From assembly GCF_018327685.1 (NCBI RefSeq), contig NZ_BNEL01000003.1, positions 1,488,001-1,552,000 on the forward strand: a stretch of 64,000 bases of DNA. Reading direction: 5' to 3'. This DNA comes from Streptomyces sp. TS71-3. GTDB lineage: Bacteria > Actinomycetota > Actinomycetes > Streptomycetales > Streptomycetaceae. The position numbers and the translations under genes are program-made. The notes beneath the pieces were generated by a model. It was given only the letters and a program-made list of their open reading frames with translations. It was not told the DNA's origin and ran no database searches. Positions 1 to 7,922 of this stretch are shown here, one piece after another; position 1 is the first letter of the stretch, and each line of letters starts with the position of its first letter.

Positions 1-18
1 GGCCGACGACCGAGGACT

Positions 19-68
19 AGGCAGTGGGGGAGCCGCGGGCCCACGAAGAGCCGCCGGACACGGCCCAG
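19..68. repeat. Truncated right end of a MITE-like element
   Basis: These 50 bases match the right end of the complete element at 28375-28610 (its bases 28561-28610) with only four mismatches by eye. They include the CAGTGGGGGAG hairpin arm and the terminal inverted repeat. The left half is absent or lies beyond the window. An in-frame TAG that could end an upstream gene lies at 18-20, next to the repeat, which mirrors the full copy, where the stop codon of the preceding gene lies in the CTAG at the element boundary. Confidence 0.7.
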
Positions 69-185
69 GCCTCGCGCGGGCCCGCGTCCCGGACCCTCGG
101 CCCCGGCCCTCCGACCCGCCTCCGGCAGCGGGCACCTCGCCCGGATTCGCGCCGATCGGCGCTGCAGACCGCCTTCGGATCTCAC

Positions 186-227
186 CGGCCACCGGCACGG
201 ACGCGGGTGCGTCCGTGCCGGTGGCCG
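186..227. terminator. Strong hairpin terminator
   Basis: Two perfectly complementary 19-base arms (186-204 and 209-227) enclose a 4-base loop and are followed by TTT on the plus strand. It probably ends transcription of a gene left of the window and insulates the following sepF-like gene. I see no gene in 1-337. Confidence 0.75.
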
Positions 228-337
228 TTTCGCGTGCCCGGCGAGGCCGTGTCGCTGTTGGGCCGATCGAGTGAGGACGCGTAACAATTGGCCGGTGAGC
301 GGGAGACAGCGAGTGCGTAGCGGGACGGGGTGGGGCA

Positions 338-724
338 GTGAGCGGTCACGACGCCACCGATGAACAGTGGGAAGGGCTCGCCGAGGTCGTGCCGCTGCGC
401 AGCGGCGAGGCCTGGCCGACCTGGCCCGGCCGCCCGGCGACCCCCGCGGCCGAGGCCGAGACGCAGGCCCGCCGCCGCTTCGTGGTGCTGCGGGTCAACG
501 TCTTCGCCGACGCCCGCGAGGTCGCGGAGACCCTGATGGCGCAGGTGCCGGTGCTGCTCGACCTGACCGGCGCGGAGACGGACGTCGCCAAGCGGGTCCT
601 GGACTTCAGCAGCGGGGTGGTCTTCGGCCTCGGCAGCGGGATGCACCGGGTCGACCGGAACGTCTTCCTGCTGGCGCCGCCCGGCACCGAGGTGAAGGGT
701 CTGGTGACCGGCGCGGCCGGCTGA
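338..724 (+). CDS. SepF-like cell division protein
   Basis: A 128-residue protein with a short variable N-terminus and the SepF core. The core segment around residues 48-125 (FVVLRVNVFADAREVAETL, then a V-x-D-F-x-S-G-x-V-x-G-L stretch and a V-F-L-L-x-P ending) is typical of SepF, which bridges FtsZ to the membrane at the septum. Streptomyces carry a main sepF next to ftsZ plus SepF-like paralogues (SflA, SflB). No other division gene is near, so a paralogue is more likely than the main copy. The N-terminal membrane-targeting helix is not obvious. The start is GTG at 338, without a strong ribosome binding site. Confidence 0.75.
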   Translation: MSGHDATDEQWEGLAEVVPLRSGEAWPTWPGRPATPAAEAETQARRRFVVLRVNVFADAREVAETLMAQVPVLLDLTGAETDVAKRVLDFSSGVVFGLGSGMHRVDRNVFLLAPPGTEVKGLVTGAAG

Positions 725-874
725 GACCGCGCCCGCCATCCCGCTGCCGGCCGAGACCGGGAACGCGACACCGCACCGGCCGGCCGTCAGCGAAGCGTTC
801 GCCGCGTCCCCCGATCGAAGGAAGTGCGGGCAGAGGAACGGTTCATCCGATCATCTGCTCCCTACGGTCCTGGC

Positions 875-2080
875 ATGACCGCACCCGTCGTTCGCCACGC
901 GGCATCCGGCAGTGCCGGCCGCGCCCCTGCCGCGCCTGCCGTCGTCCCGGCCGCCCGGCGTCCCTCCGAGACCCTGCGGCCGATGCTCACCGAGCTGAGG
1001 CTCGCCGCCTTCGCGGGGCACCGGAAGACCGCCGTACGGCTGTCTCCGGTGACGCTGCTCGCGGGGCCCAGCGGCAGCGGGAAGTCCACCGTGCTGCGGG
1101 CCGTGGGGGCGCTCGCGGGGCTCGGCGGGGGCGCCCCGCTCGCGGAGGCGTTCCCCGACGCGGCGGCCTGCGTGCCGGAGCGGGCCTGGACCGGGCCCGG
1201 CCCGCGGGGCTTCCGGATCGGCTGCACCGCGGAAGGCCCGGCGGGCTCCGTCCGGCTCGACCTCGCCGTCCAGGCGGAACCCGTCCTCCGCATCGTCGGC
1301 GAACGCCTCACGGCCGACGGCGTGACGCTGCTCCGCACGGGGCTGAGCGCCCCGTCGCGCAGCGTGCTCGCGGCCGCCTGGCACACCGGCGGGCCCGCGC
1401 CGGTGACCTGCGACCCGTTCCCGGACGACCGGCTGGGCACCCCGCTGCTGCCGCTGCGGGTGGCCGGGCGCACCGCGGCGCAGCGGCAGGTGCTCGCGGC
1501 CGCGGAGCAACTGGTGGTCGCCCTGCGCTCGGTCTTCGCCTGCGACCCCGGCCCGGAGCGGATGCGCGCACCCTCCCCGCCGGCCGGTGGCCGGCTGCTG
1601 AGCGACTGCGGCAACCTCGCCGAGGTGCTGGGCCGCACCCGCAGGGAGTGCGGACGCCGGCACGCCCGGCTGGTCGCGGCCGTCCGTGCGGGCTGCGCCG
1701 GGCCGGTGCACGACCTGCTCGCCCGGCGGCTCGACGACGGCACCGTCCGCGCCGAGCTGGTACGTGACGGCGGCGTCGCCACTCCGCTGGAGCGCCTCGC
1801 CGACGGCGAGCTCCGCTATGTCGCCCTCGCCCTGGTGCTGCTCACCGGGCCGGGTGTCCTCGCGGTGGACCCCGCCGCCGAGGTGCCCGACGCCTACCAG
1901 ACCCTCACCGTCCTCGCCGACGGCCTCGACCGGTGCCTCGACGAGACCCAGACCCGTGAACTCGCGCGCCTCGCCGACGAGATGTGCGCACGCGGCCACA
2001 TCAGGCTGCTGGCGGCCGTGCACACCCCCACCGCCGCCCGGGAGTCCGCCTCGGCCGCGGTGGTACACCTGAAGCCGTGA
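875..2080 (+). CDS. AAA-type ATP-binding protein
   Basis: About 400 residues. A P-loop (GPSGSGKST) follows an RLAAFAGHRKTAVRLSPVTLL segment, as in the RecF/SMC-like AAA_21 family of single-protein ATPases. Near the end, the LADGELRYVALALVLLTGPGVLAVD stretch resembles an ABC signature followed by Walker B, although the usual DEPE is replaced by VDPAAE, so catalysis may be altered. The start is uncertain: ATG 875 has no clear ribosome site and could be leaderless, while ATG 983 sits just before the conserved core. The stop overlaps the next gene by a GTGA, so the two are probably cotranscribed. Role unknown. Confidence 0.7.
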   Translation: MTAPVVRHAASGSAGRAPAAPAVVPAARRPSETLRPMLTELRLAAFAGHRKTAVRLSPVTLLAGPSGSGKSTVLRAVGALAGLGGGAPLAEAFPDAAACVPERAWTGPGPRGFRIGCTAEGPAGSVRLDLAVQAEPVLRIVGERLTADGVTLLRTGLSAPSRSVLAAAWHTGGPAPVTCDPFPDDRLGTPLLPLRVAGRTAAQRQVLAAAEQLVVALRSVFACDPGPERMRAPSPPAGGRLLSDCGNLAEVLGRTRRECGRRHARLVAAVRAGCAGPVHDLLARRLDDGTVRAELVRDGGVATPLERLADGELRYVALALVLLTGPGVLAVDPAAEVPDAYQTLTVLADGLDRCLDETQTRELARLADEMCARGHIRLLAAVHTPTAARESASAAVVHLKP

Positions 2081-2457
2081 CGGACACCTCCTCCGGGCCC
2101 GGCCCGCGCCCTCTCGATGTGGCATCCCTCCAGCGCCGGCTCGCGGACTTCGCCGCGGCGCGCCGCTGGGAGCCCTACCACACCCCCAAGAACCTGGTCT
2201 CCGCGCTGAGCGTGGAGGCCTCCGAACTCGTTGAGATCTTCCAGTGGCTGACGCCCGAGGAGTCGGCGCGGGTGATGGACGACCCCGGGACGGCGCACCG
2301 CGTCAGGGACGAGGTCGCGGACGTCCTCGCCTATCTGCTGCAACTCTGCGAGGTGCTGGGGATCGACGCCCTCCATGCACTCGACGCCAAGATCGACCGC
2401 AATGAACGGAGATTTCCCGTGCCGCGTGATTCCGCCCCACCTCGCGGTGATTCGTAA
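2077..2457 (+). CDS. MazG-type nucleotide pyrophosphohydrolase
   Basis: A 126-residue all-alpha NTP pyrophosphohydrolase of the MazG/dCTPase (DCTPP1-like) type. The RRLADFAAARRWEPYHTPKN start, the EASELVEIFQW helix with its acidic metal ligands, and the EVADVLAYLLQLC second metal-binding helix (E-x-x-D) are all present. The family hydrolyses non-canonical or excess nucleoside triphosphates to monophosphate and pyrophosphate in the cytoplasm. The GTG start at 2077 overlaps the stop of the ATPase gene (GTGA), so translation is probably coupled. Confidence 0.85.
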   Translation: MTDTSSGPGPRPLDVASLQRRLADFAAARRWEPYHTPKNLVSALSVEASELVEIFQWLTPEESARVMDDPGTAHRVRDEVADVLAYLLQLCEVLGIDALHALDAKIDRNERRFPVPRDSAPPRGDS

Positions 2458-2673
2458 GCCGATGGGCCGTCAACGCGGTGCCACATCCCCGGGCTTCGTC
2501 ACTCTCCGGAGTTACTACCTTATCAACATTGGATTTTCTGTCCACAGATTTCGGGTTTCCTCTGGCTTTTCGTCCCAAGGGGCTTCACTCTTAGTAGTGG
2601 GACGCAGGTAGGAGTTGAAGAGCCGCGCGAGGCACGGTGACGAGGAAGACCTCCAGGAAGACGGGGACGGCGG

Positions 2674-3153
2674 ATGGACGCGGTGCAGCTCATCGGATTG
2701 GGCAGGCGCGCACTGGCACAGAGCCAAGAGGTCCCGGACATCATGGCCGAGGCCTGGCAGGTACAGGCCCTATCGCAGGCCATCGGCAGCAGGCTGGCGG
2801 TCGGGGGGCCACCAGAGCTGCGGGGTGAGGCGCTGGGGCTCAGCGAAGTCGGCGGCAGGGGATGCGGAGCCCTCGGTACGCCGGCCTTCAAGGTCGAGGA
2901 GATCCGCGCCAGCCATCTCTCCGAGATAGGGGACGCCCGGCACACCCTCCTGGAACTCGGCGTGATGCTCGGCGAGCTGGCGATCGCCCTCGTCGGCATC
3001 GCATGCTCGGCCGAGGAGGACGGCATCTACTGGCAGTGCATGGAGGCCATCGACGCGGCCGACGAGGCCCGGGACAGGGTCGTCGAGATGCTCCGCAAGC
3101 TCGCGGCCCGGGAGGAGAGCCTCCCGGAGCCCGATTCGGCGGGCGCGCCGTGA
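2674..3153 (+). CDS. DUF6099 family protein
   Basis: A 159-residue Streptomyces-specific protein matching my recollection of DUF6099 (MDAVQLIGLGRRALAQSQ, GPPELRGEALGLSEVGGRG, YWQCMEAIDAADEARDRV). It is soluble, mainly helical and of unknown function. The preceding 216 bases (2458-2673) are notably AT-richer (around 2505-2600) and probably hold its promoter. Confidence 0.7.
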   Translation: MDAVQLIGLGRRALAQSQEVPDIMAEAWQVQALSQAIGSRLAVGGPPELRGEALGLSEVGGRGCGALGTPAFKVEEIRASHLSEIGDARHTLLELGVMLGELAIALVGIACSAEEDGIYWQCMEAIDAADEARDRVVEMLRKLAAREESLPEPDSAGAP

Positions 3154-3236
3154 AGGCGGGGTAGGCACCGGCCGGGCGGCGAGCGGTAGTTCCTCGTCGT
3201 GCAGGTCCGCCAGGCTCTGCAAGACCTGGCCAGCGC

Positions 3237-3626
3237 TTGCGCAGTCATGTGTGGATTGCAGTCCGTCTCCGGGAGGGGTGCACCGTCCAGTTCCTCGTGG
3301 GCGACCCGGACTCCGAGGTCACCAGGAACCGGGAGGTCGTGGAGGCCGTCCCCCTCGCCGTGACCACGCGCATCCGGATCACGCTGGACGAACTGTCGAA
3401 GATCCCGAACGACGCCGGGGTCCAGGCTCGTTTCAGTGACCAGCACATCGCGTTGTCCGTGTTCACCTTCGATGATCAGATGTTGGTCACGCCGCATCTG
3501 CCGTCTCTCCTGGGCCGTGAATCGCCCATGCTCCACCTTCGCCGGCTCACGGATGACGGCCTGTACGACCGCTTCGCCGGGCATGTGGACGCCCTGTGGG
3601 CCGACGGCCGCCCTGTGACCGTCTGA
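3237..3626 (+). pseudogene. C-terminal remnant of an XRE-type regulator (DUF5919)
   Basis: The reading frame matches only the C-terminal DUF5919-type domain of Streptomyces XRE regulators: VQFLVGDPDSEVTRNREVVE, ARFSDQHIALSVFTFDDQMLVTP and SPMLHLRRLTDDGLYDRFAGHVDALW. The N-terminal helix-turn-helix is missing, and only a TTG codon is available as a start. Just upstream, another frame reads VQVRQALQDLA, which suggests a frameshift or truncation at about 3210-3240. It abuts a phage remnant, so the loss probably accompanied prophage insertion or decay. Confidence 0.65.
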
Positions 3627-3662
3627 GAGTCGTGTGGCGGTCAGCTAGAGGAGGTGAGCCGG

Positions 3663-4130
3663 ATGCCTGGCCCTGTACCCAACCGAGAGGCCGACCTGGC
3701 TCGCCCCCGCGAGCGCAAGGGCGGCGATCAGCAGTCCGTGACCAAGGGCGTGATGCGACCGGTGAAGGTCCCGAACGCGGACGGGAACCGGCACCCCGAT
3801 TGCGCGCCGGCTGTGGGACTCGCTGAAGGACTCCGGCCAAGCCGACTTCTACCAGGACTCCGACTGGGCCTTCGCCTACTCCCTGTGCGAGGACCTGTTG
3901 TACTGCAAGAAGTCGGCAAGCGGTCGGGTCAGATGCTCCAGACCAGCTACTCCGCGTTCCAGCACCTACTCGTCGCTGCGGGCGATCAGCGCCGCGTCCG
4001 CATCGAGCTGCAAGAACCCCCGGACGAATCGGCCTCTGCCGCGGTGGTGGCCATCGCCGACTACAAGAAGGACCTGGGGTTGTAGTACCGGCCGCACCGA
4101 GCGCTAAGGGGGGCTCAGCGCGACCGGTTG
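3663..4130 (+). pseudogene. Frameshifted phage terminase small subunit
   Basis: The start has a good ribosome site (GAGGAGG) before ATG 3663 and reads MPGPVPNREADLARPRER..GGDQQSVTKG, the typical opening of actinophage small terminases. After HPD (about 3801) the reading frame goes wrong: the correct continuation IARRLWDSLKDSGQADFYQD..DWAFAYSLCEDLL lies in another frame, and the original frame resumes at GKRSGQMLQ (about 3910). A third shift near 4080 displaces the C-terminus (GLVPAAPSAKGGSA) out of frame. The 143-codon open frame therefore hides a broken gene. In a phage this protein would bind DNA and start packaging with the large subunit. Confidence 0.8.
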
Positions 4131-4131
4131 A

Positions 4132-4296
4132 TCATTTGCGATCGGCCTTCACTTCATCGCGCACCGCGCGAACAGAGCGAATCGCAGTGATCACTTTTTG
4201 GGACAGGGTCGGAACCTGATCAAAGAGATGCCCCACAACAGTGAAGCACCCAACGATGGCCGCTGTTCCGACAGTTACCCAGCCTGCCAGTTCCAT
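4132..4296 (-). CDS. Small single-pass membrane protein
   Basis: A 54-residue protein starting at the ATG that follows an excellent ribosome site (GAAAGGAGCTAC). Residues 4-20 (AGWVTVGTAAIVGCFTV) form one hydrophobic segment, and the basic tail (RSVRAVRDEVKADRK) is probably cytoplasmic. It lies antisense between small and large terminase remnants, so it may be a phage moron or a later insertion. No family recognised. Confidence 0.55.
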   Translation of the reverse strand: MELAGWVTVGTAAIVGCFTVVGHLFDQVPTLSQKVITAIRSVRAVRDEVKADRK

Positions 4297-4476
4297 GTAG
4301 CTCCTTTCGAGTGGAGATCGGCAGGGCACTGCGCGACTGCCGCGCAGCGCGGCCCTGCCCCCCTAGGCCGGGCCGTTATGTCACCCAGCGACGATCTCCT
4401 TCTCGAACTACAAGGCCCCTTCGGCAACTTGAGTTTAGTTCCCCGCCTACCCCCTTGGGAGTCCTGGAGGTGAGCC

Positions 4477-4825
4477 GTGGATGCTGCACAACTCACCGAG
4501 GAGAAATCGAGCCACTGGAGCCCGAATTCCACGGGCCCCACCTGGATCCACGCAGCGGACGGCTCCTGGCTCCTGCCGAAGCGCACGCTCGGCCGGCAGA
4601 TCGCCGGCTGGTGCGCCGAGCACCTGAACGGCGAGGGGTCGACCGACGACCAGCCGGTCCCCTGGAAGTTCACCAAGGAGCAGCTTCGCTTCCTCCTGGT
4701 GGTACGCCGTCAACGGCGACGGAGAGTTCGTCTACCGGACCGGCCTGCTGCAACGGTGAAGGGCTGAGGCAAAGACCCCTGCTCGCCGTGATCAGTCTCG
4801 TGGAGTTCGTCGGGCCGGTGGAAGG
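4477..4825 (+). pseudogene. N-terminal remnant of a phage terminase large subunit
   Basis: The frame opens with a GTG and reads TWIHAADGSWLLPKRTLGRQIAGWCAEHLN..PWKFTKEQLRFLL, the N-terminal region of actinophage large terminases just ahead of the ATPase. At about 4695 the frame shifts (the true continuation WWYAVNGDGEFVYRTGLLQR is in the neighbouring frame). The following KG-x-GKDPLLAVISLVEFVGP stretch is readable only with further shifts, and the gene stops dead at about 4825. Everything downstream (ATPase, nuclease, portal) is missing. Confidence 0.8.
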
Positions 4826-4935
4826 TGGTCGCCGGCCGGTGGCAGATCGGTGGCCCTTGGCTCGGCCGGTGGCTCCTGGTCGGCTCCGAGGGAGGAGCGT
4901 GCGGCGGCCATGGCAACGGCGTGCAAGATGGGGGC

Positions 4936-5859
4936 ATGGATCTTCGAATTTTCACGGAACCCCAGCAGGGCGCTGACTACGACACCCTTCTGAGCGTGGC
5001 CAAGGCGACCGAGGACCTCGGGTTCGACGCGTTCTTCCGCTCGGACCACTACCTGCGGATGGGCTCCACCGACGGGCTGCCCGGCCCGACCGACGCCTGG
5101 ATCACCCTGGCCGGGCTGGCCCGCGAGACCAGCAGGATCAAGCTCGGCACCCTGATGACGGCCGGCACCTTCCGCCTGCCCGGCGTCCTGGCCATCCAGG
5201 TGGCCCAGGTGGACCAGATGTCGGGCGGCCGGATCGAGTTCGGCCTGGGCGCCGGCTGGTACGAGGAAGAGCACACGGCGTACGGCATCCCGTTCCCCAA
5301 GGAGAAGATCGCACGGCTGGAGGAGCAGCTCGCGATCGTCACCGGCCTGTGGGCCACGGAGCCCGGCAAGACCTTCGACTACGACGGCACGTACTACCGG
5401 CTCGCCGACTCCCCGGCGCTCCCCAAGCCCGCCCAGGCCAAGGTGCCCGTGATCATCGGCGGCCACGGCCCGACGCGCACCCCGGCGCTCGCCGCCCGGT
5501 ACGCCGACGAGTTCAACATGCCGTTCGCCTCGATCGAGGACTCCGAGCAGCAGTTCGGCCGGGTCAGGGCCGCCACCGAGCAGGCCGGGCGCGCGGCCGG
5601 CGACCTCGTCTACTCCAACGCCCTGGTCGCCTGCGTCGGCAAGGACGACGCGGAGGTCGCCCGCCGGGCCGCCGCCATCGGCCGCGAGGTACCCGAGCTC
5701 AAGGCCAACGGCCTGGCCGGGACCCCGGCCGAGGTGGTCGAGAGGATGGGGGAGTACGCGGCGGTCGGCTCCGAGCGGTTCTACCTCCAGATCCTGGACC
5801 TCTCGGACCTGGACCACCTGGAGCTGATCTCGGCCGAGGTGAAGCGGCAGCTCTCCTAG
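4936..5859 (+). CDS. LLM-class F420-dependent oxidoreductase
   Basis: A 307-residue luciferase-like TIM-barrel protein of the F420-dependent TIGR03560-type subgroup. Visible features are MDLRIFTEPQQGADYDTL at the start, LGFDAFFRSDHYL, LGTLMTAGTFRLPGVLAIQVAQVDQMSGGRIEFGLGAGW, and the PVIIGGHGPTRTPALAARYADEFN motif. It would transfer hydride between reduced F420 (possibly FMN) and an unknown substrate in the cytosol. ATG 4936 begins directly at the conserved first strand; longer starts would run into phage debris. It stands alone. Confidence 0.85.
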   Translation: MDLRIFTEPQQGADYDTLLSVAKATEDLGFDAFFRSDHYLRMGSTDGLPGPTDAWITLAGLARETSRIKLGTLMTAGTFRLPGVLAIQVAQVDQMSGGRIEFGLGAGWYEEEHTAYGIPFPKEKIARLEEQLAIVTGLWATEPGKTFDYDGTYYRLADSPALPKPAQAKVPVIIGGHGPTRTPALAARYADEFNMPFASIEDSEQQFGRVRAATEQAGRAAGDLVYSNALVACVGKDDAEVARRAAAIGREVPELKANGLAGTPAEVVERMGEYAAVGSERFYLQILDLSDLDHLELISAEVKRQLS

Positions 5860-6059
5860 CCCGTTGCCGGCTCGCCGGCCGCGGCAGGGCGCCGACGGCC
5901 GGCCTGCCGGAACCCCGGGGTCCAGGCGCGCCTGGCCGCCGTCCGGCATGCGCCCGGCCCGGGTCGCCCCCGCGGCGCCCCCGAGCCCGGCCGGGCAACC
6001 CGATGTGCGGGCGGCGCCTCGTGGGGCGGTGTGTCCCCGCAGGCGCCGCGGGGTCGCGT

Positions 6060-6869
6060 TCAGCCGGCGGACGTCCCGGCTACGAGGGTGCTCTCGCCGG
6101 GGGAGAGCAGGGTCAGGCGGTCCCTGAGCCCCGCGTCGGCGAAGGCCTTGGCCAGCTCTGGCGCGCCCTCGCTGAAGTGCCGCCACATGTGGAAGTGCAC
6201 GGGCACCACGTGCGTCGCGTCCAGGATGCGCGTCGCCTCCACCGCCTGGGCGCCGGTGAGGGTGAGGACGCCGTCGATCAGCGCGGTCCGCGCGGCGCCG
6301 GCGAACAGCACGGCCACGTCGAACTTGCCGAAGCGCTCCGCTACGGCGCGCACGCGGTCGAGCGAGGCGTTGTCACCGCTGACGTACACCGTGGGGACGT
6401 CCACCCCGGACAGGACGAAGCCGGCGACCTCCCCGACGAGGTGCTCGGTCCCCTCGGGGCCGTGCAGCGCCGGGACCCGGGTGACCCGCAGCGTCCGGCC
6501 GTCGGGGCGCGGCAGGTCGACGTGCTCCCACAGCTCGACGGTCCGGCACGCTCCGCCCAGCCGCTCCGTGGCGATCGCCGTCGTCAGCACGAGCGGCACA
6601 CGCTCCAGGTACGCGCGCCCCGACAGGTCGAGGTTGTCGACATGCTGGTCGTGGGAGAGGAGGACGGCGTCGACCGGGCCGACCTCGTCGGGACCGAGGG
6701 CGGACGGCGCGGTCTTGGCGAGCACCCGGCCCGCTCCGAGGGAGTACTCCTGGGGCGGGTCGAAGGTGGGGTCCGTGATCAGGCGTACCCCGCCGGTCTC
6801 CAGGATCGCGGTGGGGCCGCCCACCATCTCGATCCGCATCCCGTGTCCGGTGCCGTGCTGAGTGTTCAT
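6060..6869 (-). CDS. MBL-fold metallo-hydrolase (UlaG-like)
   Basis: A 269-residue metallo-beta-lactamase-fold protein. The region MRIEMVGGPTAILETGGVRLITDPTFDPP and the metal-binding SHDQHVDNLD (the family's HxHxDN-like motif) are clear, followed by VYVSGDNASL and the late VVPVHFHMW histidines. This type resembles UlaG-like lactonases or phosphodiesterases; the substrate is unknown. The ATG at 6869 is chosen because the upstream in-frame extension is Ala/Pro/Gly-rich, intergenic-type sequence. Confidence 0.8.
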   Translation of the reverse strand: MNTQHGTGHGMRIEMVGGPTAILETGGVRLITDPTFDPPQEYSLGAGRVLAKTAPSALGPDEVGPVDAVLLSHDQHVDNLDLSGRAYLERVPLVLTTAIATERLGGACRTVELWEHVDLPRPDGRTLRVTRVPALHGPEGTEHLVGEVAGFVLSGVDVPTVYVSGDNASLDRVRAVAERFGKFDVAVLFAGAARTALIDGVLTLTGAQAVEATRILDATHVVPVHFHMWRHFSEGAPELAKAFADAGLRDRLTLLSPGESTLVAGTSAG

Positions 6870-7315
6870 GTCGGGTGGCTGCTCCTGTGCGGCTGGGTGG
6901 GCAGCGTGCGACCGCGGGGCCGCCGCTGGCGGAGGACCGGCCGCGGGCGCCGCGGCCGGTCCTCCGGCACACCCCGATGATGCCCGCTGCCGCGGCCGGG
7001 CAGGCGCGGCCCCCGGGCCGCCCACGCAAAAGAGTCAGCGGCACGGAAGAGGGGAGCGCGCGCCGTGCGGGCGGCGGCAGCGGCCGGCGAGGGGCGTGGG
7101 GCGATACCGCCCGCGCGGGGTGCGCGGCGGGCCCCCGGCGCGGGGCGCCGCGGGACGGCGCGACGGGCCTGGAGCGCCGTGGCGGGTGCGTGGCGGGTGC
7201 TTCCTGTGTCGGGTGCCCCCCGGGCGGGTGCGTGGCGGGCCCCCGTGGCGAGCGCGAGGGGCGTCCGGCTTCCTGGCGCCAGTGCGTGGCGGGCCGTGTG
7301 CGACGGGGGAGGGTG
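6870..7315. other. GC-extreme intergenic region with short repeats
   Basis: About 450 bases with no convincing gene on either strand. It is very GC-rich and contains a loosely repeated GTGCGTGGCGGG word (around 7183-7295), probably from slippage. The convergent/divergent layout of its neighbours suggests it holds the promoter of the metallo-hydrolase and the 3' end of the VOC gene. Confidence 0.4.
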
Positions 7316-7684
7316 TCAGCCGTGAGCCGTGTCGATGACGCAGAAGCGGTTGCCCTCGGTGTCCTGGAGCACGACGAAGTCGGGGTCGTCCGGGTAGAGG
7401 TCCCAGTCGACCCGGCGGGCGCCCAGCGCCACGAGCCGCTCGACCTCGGCGGCCTGCTCCGCGGCGTTCCCCGCGTACAGGTCCAGGTGGACACGCGGCC
7501 GCTCCCGCACGGGCGTCTCGCTGCGGCCCAGCGACAGCCGGACACCGGTGCCGTCCGGCGGCACCAGCACGGCCCAGCCGTCCTCGATCTCCCCGCGCGG
7601 CACGTACCCGAGGGCCCGCGTCCAGAAGGCCGCGGCCCGGCGCACGTCCGCCGCGCCCATCACCACCGATCCCACGTTCAGCAT
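7316..7684 (-). CDS. VOC family (glyoxalase-like) protein
   Basis: A 122-residue single-domain vicinal-oxygen-chelate protein. It shows the MLNVGSVVMGAADVRRAAAFWTRALGY opening, PRVHLDLYA, and the terminal DPDFVVLQDTEGNRFCVID motif typical of actinobacterial VOC proteins of unknown substrate. The ATG at 7684 is preferred because it begins the first conserved strand. It stands alone, head to head with the hen1 operon. Confidence 0.8.
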   Translation of the reverse strand: MLNVGSVVMGAADVRRAAAFWTRALGYVPRGEIEDGWAVLVPPDGTGVRLSLGRSETPVRERPRVHLDLYAGNAAEQAAEVERLVALGARRVDWDLYPDDPDFVVLQDTEGNRFCVIDTAHG

Positions 7685-7922
7685 GCGCCGATTCTCGCCG
7701 CCCTCAGCCCCGGAGCACGACACCCGGGGAGCGCTTCTTCACACGGCGCCCGCGCAGGACATGCGCGCCGGACACGTACGCACGCAGCCTGCCTCCCGTG
7801 CGCGCCTGCGCGCGGCACCCGCGCAGTGGTGCCGTCACGCACCGGCGCTGAGCGTCGTGCGCAGTGGCCACGGGCCGGAAAGCCCGTAGCCACCACCGCC
7901 CGGCGCGGCGATACTCGGACAG

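Noticed and set aside
3654..4085. Intact 143-residue small terminase
   Set aside because: The middle is out of frame relative to the family, and the C-terminus is also shifted; it is a pseudogene.
3237..4825. A functional prophage
   Set aside because: No integrase, portal, capsid or lysis genes are present, and both terminase pieces are broken.
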